Below are positions 55,994-64,000 of a stretch of DNA of 64,000 bases, piece by piece. Location: positions 111,035,067-111,099,066 of the forward strand of contig NC_080571.1 of the NCBI RefSeq assembly GCF_030247185.1. The letters run 5' to 3'. Position 1 is the stretch's first letter; each line of letters begins with the position of its first letter. The notes under the pieces were generated by a model. That model worked only from the letters and a program-made list of their open reading frames with translations. It made no database searches and was not told the origin of the DNA. A program made the translations under genes and the position numbers. The DNA is from Malaya genurostris (Eukaryota > Arthropoda > Insecta > Diptera > Culicidae).

Positions 55994-57863
55994 CACGGAA
56001 CGACCGAAATCAGCATTTTCGCGAAAAATTTAGTTGATTTGCTGATTTTAGTTAGTTATTTTTTGAGACAACTAAAAAAATCTTACTTTTGCAGATTTAG
56101 ATTTTTTATTCTCATTCCCTTAATAATAATAAAATATTTGTTGAAATGACTATATTTTTTAGTTGAATTCACAAATTAAACGTGCTGTCATTTCTTAGCT
56201 AAGGCACATTTCATTTCCATTCAACTAATTTTTTAGTTGAATTAAAGAAATATAATGTTGTTTTCAACCAATATGAATGGTTGAATTGGCTTCTGCGATC
56301 TGCAGCTATATGGCGCCCTGTCACCGAAACGGTAACACCGTAATGACTACTAGCCACTAGATGGCACACTACTGCCGAAAAAGTTTCAGACGCGGTTGTC
56401 TTTTCTATATTGGCAGGTATAAATACGATGTTGTATTGGAGAAAAAGACATAAACGAAACGTAAACATCTTTTTGAATTTTTTTCTTCTAAATCACTGTT
56501 TTTTTCATTCTCACTGAAAACTTTGAGCACTCGGAAAACAAAAACCGAATACAAATAGTACACCGGACGGCGTAGCTCGGAAGGTTTGAAGATACAAAAA
56601 AACTTCATCACAATTAGAGTGAAACATTCGAAATTCACTTCACTGTTCCGCGTAAAAACATTATTACGCACAATCGCTACAAGTGCGCACCACTTCTGAA
56701 TAAATACGATTTCCACTAACAGTTTACGACATTTTTACATATCGGTTTAGAAATTTAAATAAAGATATATCGAACACATGCGAAAAACATCAAAACAATT
56801 TTCAAGCATTTAGGGGTTAACCTTATTTTGTGCTAGGGCACATAACCAATTTCACTATCTTTACGTTTCGTCTTAGAGTCGTCAGTGCAGAGCAGTTCAA
56901 ATTGAACTGCTTACTGCGAACTTAAACAGTTCAATTTGAAGCGCTAAGCAGACGTAAAGTTATTGCTATTTGCAACACACTTGTAATAAGCACCGAAGTG
57001 CTAAGTCTTTCCTGACGTGCCGAACGAAAACAAGTTTCGACTAATACTGGCCGATTCAGATGGTCATTTAGGGGTTAACCTTATTTTGTGCTAGGGCACA
57101 TAACCAATTTCACTATCTTTACGTTTCGTCTTAGACTCGTCAACTGAACTGCTCTGCACTGACGAGTCTAAGACGAAACGTAAAGATAGTGAAATTGGTT
57201 ATGTGCCCTAGCACAAAATAAGGTTAACCCCTAAATGACCATCTGAATCGGCCAGTATTAGTCGAAACTTGTTTTCGTTCGGCACGTCAGGAAAGACTTA
57301 GCACTTCGGTGCTTATTACAAGTGTGTTGCAAATAGCAATAACTTTACGTCTGCTTAGCGGTTCAAATTGAACTGTTTAAGTTCGCAGTAAGCAGTTCAA
57401 TTTGAACTGCTCTGCACTGACGAGTCTAAGACGAAACGTAAAGATAGTGAATTTTCAAGCAGTTTCAATAAGACTGTCCTTTTTAGCTTTTTAATGGATT
57501 GTTTTGCTTTGACACTTCTCATGAGTTTTTGGCTAATAAACTTGTTAATAATACCCATTTCAGTTTTGTTTTCTTTGTGCTGTCCTTCAGTAATGATGGT
57601 GATAGATAAATAGAAACAAATTTTCTGATTTTAATAACAAAATTAGTTGTCAATGAGAATTTTGTGTTGGATTGAAATATTGCTGGTTTATGTCCAGGAT
57701 ATTCACCAACTAAACTCATTCTAAAAATAAGAGTGCTTTTCAGCAAAGTAAACTCTCAATTTTAACTAATTTTTTAGTTATTTTGGAAATTTTGTTGTTA
57801 AAATCAACTAATTCAAAAACAGTAATACGAATTAGGCGCAGAGCTAATTTCGGTCGTTCCGTG
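55994..57863. mobile_element. 1.87 kb TIR element inserted in ORF1 copy 3
   Basis: Ends CACGGAACGACCGAAATCAGC-like at 55994 and the inverse AATTTCGGTCGTTCCGTG to 57863. The outer 17 bases CACGGAACGACCGAAAT are identical. Comparison with the uninterrupted ORF1 of copy 2 gives a likely 2-bp duplication TG (55992-55993, 57864-57865). Subterminal regions share TTAGTTGATTT/AATTAGTTGATTT words. No transposase ORF is evident and the superfamily is not assigned. It contains the hammerhead-bearing palindrome. Confidence 0.7.
56809..57455. repeat. Large near-perfect palindrome with hammerhead-like cores
   Basis: Sequence from CATTTAGGGGTTAACC (56809) through about 57135 is repeated inverted from about 57150 to 57455. 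Within each arm an 80-base segment (GTGCTAGGGCACATAACC to the core) occurs twice in direct orientation, about 258 bp apart. Cores: minus strand 56865-56885 (stem II with one mismatch), plus strand 57159-57179 and 57417-57437 (both CTGACGA, GTC, TAA, GAC, GAAAC). As RNA this would fold first into one long hairpin. Confidence 0.75.
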
Positions 57864-58160
57864 TGGGGTTGCTTGGGGTTGGTGTGATGGAAGTACCGTT
57901 GTCCTGAAGGTGTATTTGTCTCCTTGTCCAGTTTATAACATGGCTTATCGTAGAGAACAGCTTTTTGGAAAGACTGACATGTGGCCATCTGATTGTCATA
58001 GGTAACAGGTGATTTGCACGGGATTCTTGTATCCTGACCGAAAGTCACATAAGAAGGTATAGCCCTCTTCAAGCGTATGCGTAACAAACGTACACCATTT
58101 AGAATACCGGGGAAAAAGTTCTTCCACTTTTCTTTTTCAATAAAGAGAATCTCTCTGTAG

Positions 58161-59122
58161 TAGTACAAAAATAGTTTTACCGATTTTACAAATTTAGGGA
58201 ATGAATCATGACATTCTCTGCTTCATGAAGTCACTGCTTAGCCTTGATGCTGATGAACAAAACTAACAGTTATGAATTAAACTTCTCAAAGATAAGGTTT
58301 ATCCTCGATATCAGCGCCGCGAAACGAGTCCATCATTGAGAAGTAAGACAAGTGTTTCCCATTAGAACCTTTGTATTAGTTTGGTGAGCGTTTCAAACCC
58401 CTATACAATATTCGAGTCAGTTATAAGCTAAACAATAAAACATTAGTTTATTCTATAAAGGATGCAACGTAAAAGTCTAAAACAAATATTTATTTCACTA
58501 CATCCCTAATAGCTGATATATGAAAGTTATTCATGAACCAACACGAAAGAGTTAAACCAAAAGCATTTTCTAGACAAAACTAGAAAATATGAGAAATAAT
58601 TAGGTTCGACGAACCCTCCGACTAGACCAAGTCGGACATCGTAGCCGATCTGTAATCGACCACAAGCTGAGAACGTTATGATCGAAACAGAAAAAAAGAC
58701 ATCTTAGAATGACGAGCAATGAATTTTCCGCTCCTGGAAAGAAATATTTATTTAAATTCGAAGCCAACGAATCCTCATCACGCAAGTAAATGTTGAACAC
58801 TTGCCAATGATCTGAATGCATAAATTTAACCGGGCCGGCTAACGTAGCAGCTTTGTCTGGTCATTCGGTACAAATAAAAGCTGGTTGACAATCCAAAAGA
58901 AACACAGGACCTACGCTAGATCTGCCGACGAAAATGCGTACAATTTTCTTCAATTAATGAACAACAAATTTGGGAAATGCAAAAAATTAAAATAATTGTC
59001 GAAAACGGCTCGACATTTTCGGGAAAACACGTGAATTCCTAGACATCGCTGTCGCCAGGTCGTTTGTCCGTCCGCTAAAACCCGTAAGCGTTCTGTTCCA
59101 ACATCCGTTCTGTCGCCAGTGG

Positions 59123-59124
<2 letters not shown>
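58161..59124. other. No recognisable gene
   Basis: Short frames only, no supported feature. Confidence 0.4.
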
Positions 59125-59174
<50 letters not shown>

Positions 59175-59177
59175 TCG
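59125..59177. repeat. (TC)n microsatellite
   Basis: TC/CT run of about 53 bp with one interruption (CTATCT) near 59160. Confidence 0.95.
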
Positions 59178-60717
59178 AGAAGATTGTTAGTCGCCTTCGC
59201 ACTTTTTCACCGACTATCTATGAAAAAGAATTCCGAAAAAGAGAACTTAGTCGGGTCCGTTTCTCGTGAAAAAGACGGCGCAAATCTGTCTTCTATGCCT
59301 TCAGTGTGGAAGCTTCTTGGAATGCAATGTCGTCATTAGGCGATCGAAGGGCGATTTGCATTGTTGCAGAGTGGACATGGTAATGAGTTTTCCGTAGTAT
59401 TTGAAAGCAGATATCGAAGCTGCTCGTTGTATCGCATTACGGTTTGATGTTGGAATATCGCCGGACAGTAATTTTCCTTTTAATTGTACACCAGGAAAAC
59501 GAGCTTTGCATGTAATTCAAATTACTCATATTACTGCGTAATGATGGCGTAACGCAACATAATCCGGATTGTGCTAACAAGGTAACAATTGCTCGGGGCA
59601 GAAAATATACGAATGGATGTAGCATTCCCAGTCCGGATAAAACAAAGCACTCAGCGAGTTCTGTTTGTGCTATTAGCTTTCCTACTAATTACCTAAAAAG
59701 TTTGAGCTGAAACGTGATTTAGTTGAAAGAAATGTTTTCTAATATCATTATAAGTTCATGACTTACGTACCGTGGAAGCCAAAGTAATATTCCTTTTGCG
59801 GCTTTTTGTTTGAATTTTATACCGAACATCACAAATCTACGTTACATTTGGTTTGAAAGTGAAAAGCAGTTGTGTCTGCTTAGTGGATTTTACACCACCC
59901 ACAAAATGAAAATGCTGTGAAGCGATGCAAAACATTATCGTAAATCTTGGGTTCGCAATTTACCTCACTTGCAAGGCGCTCGAATAATCACGGATACGAA
60001 TAAAGTAGCGAGGGCATCGTGGGCAGAAAGTTCTTCTTGGCTGCTAGAATGCGACAAAAAGTCGCACAGCACGCAAATCAAGTCATAGCAAAGAGACCGG
60101 GATCAGGACCATAACCAAATGATTTTATGTAAATTAGTGAGCAGAACAATTCGTTATATTTCGCTGTTTTTCCTGCACAATTTCTTCACTTTCCAGTGTT
60201 CTGTTTTTCTTTTCCTTCGACATACTATCAAACAGTAGCGCTTGGGCTGGAGCTTTTCCTTGTCGAAAAGCGGAGTTTCCTTTTCTGCCAAGTATTCCCT
60301 TCCATGTCGCCTTCCGCTGCAGTATTTATCGGTGTAGTATCGCCGGGTCCAATTCATTTCAGGTCGGAAGACAACTCCGCGATGTTCGAGGCTGCACGAG
60401 CGGCAGCTGGGCACCGTAGTAATGCAAGGAAAGGCAAGGTCATTTGTTTGCTTTTCGGAAGCGGAAAAATTCCGTGCCCAGACACCGTAGCTTGCTATTG
60501 GGTTGCGCTGGAATTATCCAATGAAGAGAAGCGCTTTGGATTCAGTGTTCCATGATGATAATTTGAATTGATCTGTTTGTCATTTTTTTGTTCCTCGATA
60601 ATTCCCCTAATTAGGAAATATTAAATTGCCTTTAAACCTGATTTAAATTGAATTGCAAAATAATCTGAACGAGAATCAAAGAAATTTTAAGATTTTTATT
60701 TATCACTGTGTATCCTA
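59178..60717. other. 1.5 kb without a supported gene
   Basis: Somewhat less AT-rich. Overlapping open frames exist at 60154-60414 (minus) and 60196-60555 (plus), but neither shows a family motif I can defend. Confidence 0.4.
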
Positions 60718-63245
60718 TACTCTTTACTCTTTACTCTTTACTCTTTACTCTTTACTCTTTACTCTTTACTCTTTACTCTTTACTCTTTACTCTTTACTCT
60801 TTACTCTTTACTCTTTACTCTTTACTCTTTACTCTTTACTCTTTACTCTTTACTCTTTACTCTTTACTCTTTACTCTTTACTCTTTACTCTTTACTCTTT
60901 ACTCTTTACTCTTTACTCTTTACTCTTTACTCTTTACTCTTTACTCTTTACTCTTTACTCTTTACTCTTTACTCTTTACTCTTTACTCTTTACTCTTTAC
61001 TCTTTACTCTTTACTCTTTACTCTTTACTCTTTACTCTTTACTCTTTACTCTTTACTCTTTACTCTTTACTCTTTACTCTTTACTCTTTACTCTTTACTC
61101 TTTACTCTTTATTCTTTATTCTTTACTCTTTACTCTTTACTCTTTACTCTTTACTCTTTACTCTTTACTCTTTACTCTCTACTCTTTACTCTTTACTCTT
61201 TACTCTTTACTCTTTACTCTTTACTCTTTACTCTTTACTCTTTACTCTTTACTCTTTACTCTTTACTCTTTACTCTTTACTCTTTACTCTTTACTCTTTA
61301 CTCTTTACTCTTTACTCTTTACTCTTTACTCTTTACTCTTTACTCTTTACTCTTTACTCTTTACTCTTTACTCTTTACTCTTTACTCTTTACTCTTTACT
61401 CTTTACTCTTTACTCTTTACTCTTTACTCTTTACTCTTTACTCTTTACTCTTTACTCTTTACTCTTTACTCTTTACTCTTTACTCTTTACTCTTTACTCT
61501 TTACTCTTTACTCTTTACTCTTTACTCTTTACTCTTTACTCTTTACTCTTTACTCTTTTCTCTTTACTCTTTACTCTTTACTCTTTACTCTTTACTCTTT
61601 ACTCTTTACTCTTTACTCTTTACTCTTTACTCTTTACTCTTTACTCTTTACTCTTTACTCTTTACTCTTTACTCTTTACTCTTTACTCTTTACTCTTTAC
61701 TCTTTACTCTTTACTCTTTACTCTTTACTCTTTACTCTTTACTCTTTACTCTTTACTCTTTACTCTTTACTCTTTACTCTTTACTCTTTACTCTTTACTC
61801 TTTACTCTTTACTCTTTACTCTTTACTCTTTACTCTTTGCTCTTTACTCTTTACTCTTTACTCTTTACTCTTTACTCTTTACTCTTTACTCTTTACTCTT
61901 TACTCTTTACTCTTTACTCTTTACTCTTTACTCTTTACTCTTTACTCTTTACTCTTTACTCTTTACTCTTTACTCTTTACTCTTTACTCTTTACTCTTTA
62001 CTCTTTACTCTTTACTCTTTACTCTTTACTCTTTACTCTTTACTCTTTACTCTTTACTCTTTACTCTTTACTCTTTACTCTTTACTCTTTACTCTTTACT
62101 CTTTACTCTTTACTCTTTACTCTTTACTCTTTACTCTTTACTTTTTACTCTTTACTCTTTACTCTTTACTCTTTACTCTTTACTCTTTACTCTTTACTCT
62201 TTACTCTTTACTCTTTACTCTTTACTCTTTACTCTTTACTCTTTACTCTTTACTCTTTACTCTTTACTCTTTACTCTTTACTCTTTACTCTTTACTCTTT
62301 ACTCTTTACTCTTTACTCTTTACTCTTTACTCTTTACTCTTTACTCTTTACTCTTTACTCTTTACTCTTTACTCTTTACTCTTTACTCTTTACTCTTTAC
62401 TCTTTACTCTTTACTCTTTACTCTTTACTCTTTACTCTTTACTCTTTACTCTTTACTCTTTACTCTTTACTCTTTACTCTTTACTCTTTACTCTTTACTC
62501 TTTACTCTTTACTCTTTACTCTTTACTCTTTACTCTTTACTCTTTACTCTTTACTCTTTACTCTTTACTCTTTACTCTTTACTCTTTACTCTTTACTCTT
62601 TACTCTTTACTCTTTACTCTTTACTCTTTACTCTTTACTCTTTACTCTTTACTCTTTACTCTTTACTCTTTACTCTTTACTCTTTACTCTTTACTCTTTA
62701 CTCTTTACTCTTTACTCTTTACTCTTTACTCTTTACTCTTTACTCTTTACTCTTTACTCTTTACTCTTTACTCTTTACTCTTTACTCTTTACTCTTTACT
62801 CTTTACTCTTTACTCTTTACTCTTTACTCTTTACTCTTTACTCTTTACTCTTTACTCTTTACTCTTTACTCTTTACTCTTTACTCTTTACTCTTTACTCT
62901 TTACTCTTTACTCTTTACTCTTTACTCTTTACTCTTTACTCTTTACTCTTTACTCTTTACTCTTTACTCTTTACTCTTTACTCTTTACTCTTTACTCTTT
63001 ACTCTTTACTCTTTACTCTTTACTCTTTACTCTTTACTCTTTACTCTTTACTCTTTACTCTTTACTCTTCACTCTTTACTCTTTACTCTTTACTCTTTAC
63101 TCTTTACTCTTTACTCTTTACTCTTTACTCTTTACTCTTTACTCTTTACTCTTTACTCTTTACTCTTTACTCTTTACTCTTTACTCTTTACTCTTTACTC
63201 TTTACTCTTTACTCTTTACTCTTTACTCTTTACTCTTTACTCTAC
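60718..63245. repeat. Tandem array of the 7-mer TTTACTC, about 360 copies
   Basis: About 2.53 kb of uninterrupted 7-bp units (reverse strand GAGTAAA) with almost no length variation. Only about eight single-base variants are visible: two adjacent TTTATTC units near 61112-61119, and single changes near 61179, 61559, 61839, 62143, 63070 and the 3' edge. The unit contains no stop codon in the forward frames, so very long open frames run through it; these are not genes. Edges decay into TATCCTATAC on the left and CTACACTCTAAC on the right. Confidence 0.98.
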
Positions 63246-64000
63246 ACTCTAACTGCATTTAATTCGGGCTATTTTCCTTTCATATTAACCGTCAAGGATA
63301 CGACCTTTTTATTCGTCCCTCGACTATTATGACCATCCCTAATGCAGGGCCAACCAAACTTTTACTAACCAAATTAAAAGTTAATTCCCTGTAAGCCTTA
63401 TCGTGCTCGCTTTTCTTCTTTGTCACATCCGGCAGTTTTGAAGCTTCGAGTGCATCAACATTGAGTCTTATTGGCGCCAGGAGAATTCCGAAATCAGTCT
63501 TCCACGACAGACAGTGGCCGCTACCCTCGCAGGAAGACGCAAGCGATACCAGATAAACAACGTTAGGAAAGTTACATCCGGAAATTTGACACACTTTCGA
63601 CGATAAAAATCTTCTGCGCTCCCCGGGGAACGAGATTTGATATAGCCCAATAAATCTGCTCGTAAAATTATGTAGCTTATTTCAGCGAGCGAGGGTGCAA
63701 AATTTTCACCGCAGCTTCCCATGGTCAACATCAATGCGAGCTATTAGCATATATTGGTAAATCTCGATAAAAGCGATAACGCCGTGGAATCCCTTTTGGT
63801 GCTAAGGAGTTTCCAGTTGATCCGTCGGAAATTTGCTTGTTTGCTGACAGTTTTTTTTTCTACATCACCCGTCATCCGCATGAAGCACAAGCGAATTTTA
63901 CTTAAGGAAGTTGGAGAAATCCGATGAAGCTTGGCGAAAATAACATCAAAGATGAAAAATAACGGATCCTTTTTTGCTACCATTTGTTCCGAACTTCGTC
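63246..64000. other. No recognisable gene
   Basis: Short frames on both strands, no motif recognised. Confidence 0.4.

Larger units (their letters stand above)
55795..58160 (-). pseudogene. ORF1 retroelement, copy 3, split by a 1.87 kb insertion
   Basis: Minus strand. The 5' piece (58160-57866) encodes EILFIEKEKWKNFFPG, RAIPSYVTFGQDTRIPCKS and a damaged knuckle (CQSFQKAVLYDKPC, where the second Cys and the His are lost). The 3' piece (55991-55795) encodes STPVTATNNNEAFHSTKPS and IEQSTPTAVNNLP, then diverges from copies 1 and 2. The two pieces join at one point of the ORF once the element at 55994-57863 is removed. 5' truncated and frame-damaged. Confidence 0.8.

Noticed and set aside
60154..60555. 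Open frames on both strands, with a minus-strand piece faintly recalling a histone H2A segment
   Set aside because: Only a few residues agree and frameshifts would be needed; not enough to call a pseudogene.
60718..63245. Telomeric repeat
   Set aside because: The unit is not the insect TTAGG type, Diptera generally lack short telomeric repeats, and ordinary sequence lies on both sides.
60653..63332. Giant open frames of 869 and 874 codons
   Set aside because: They are produced by the stop-free 7-mer TTTACTC; the peptide is a pure LLFTLYS repeat in every forward frame.
1..64000. CRISPR array or bacterial operon
   Set aside because: No evenly spaced repeat-spacer pattern, and the gene structure is eukaryotic with spliced introns.

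Overview
The window reads as AT-rich, repeat-packed chromosomal DNA of a dipteran insect, most likely a mosquito. The clues are one intact five-exon CYP4-clan cytochrome P450 gene of the mosquito CYP325 type, mosquito-style tRNA-derived SINEs and non-LTR retrotransposon ends, and a dense layer of mariner, Tc1, hAT, PIF/Harbinger and Transib remnants. No bacterial gene organisation, CRISPR array or RNA gene other than SINE tRNA-like heads was seen. The species is an inference.

Layout. 0-9 kb: a deleted mariner (1-623), a PIF/Harbinger element inside a possible MITE (1369-2347), an ORF1-only retroelement copy (4961-6135) and a TTAA-flanked MITE (6718-7352). 8.8-18 kb: a SINE split by a DNA element, a reverse transcriptase fragment, a second TTAA MITE, a Tc1 relic split by a retroelement 3' end, a foldback repeat with hammerhead-ribozyme-like cores, and a second SINE. 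18.2-20.2 kb: a complete foldback Transib element with a transposase relic at its centre. 20-34 kb: old modular dispersed repeats, a composite foldback element (27985-31655) carrying another mariner relic, and a third SINE. 34-37.8 kb: inverted minisatellite arrays, a non-LTR 3' end with a TAAA tail, and a foldback carrying mariner C-termini.

38.5-48.6 kb: the P450 gene on the minus strand. Its five exons join in frame to a 492-residue protein. Intron 2 is about 8.4 kb and holds a hAT foldback, a mariner relic, duplicated repeat modules and microsatellites. A TATA box and an initiator lie upstream of exon 1. 50-58 kb: another foldback, an intact ORF1-only retroelement (52050-53208), and a third ORF1 copy split by a 1.87 kb terminal-inverted-repeat element that itself contains a large hammerhead-bearing palindrome. 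60.7-63.2 kb: a homogeneous array of about 360 copies of the 7-mer TTTACTC.

The P450 is the only host gene I can support; everything else recognised is mobile or repetitive. The most interesting signal is a family of palindromic repeats at 16.8-17.0, 20.5, 33.9, 51.9 and 56.9-57.4 kb. Their arms keep the catalytic core of a hammerhead ribozyme (CTGAYGA, a short helix, then GAAAC). One copy has a compensatory base-pair change, and one has a perfect stem III and a GUC cleavage site. Large inverted repeats are unusually common here and could make hairpin RNAs if transcribed.
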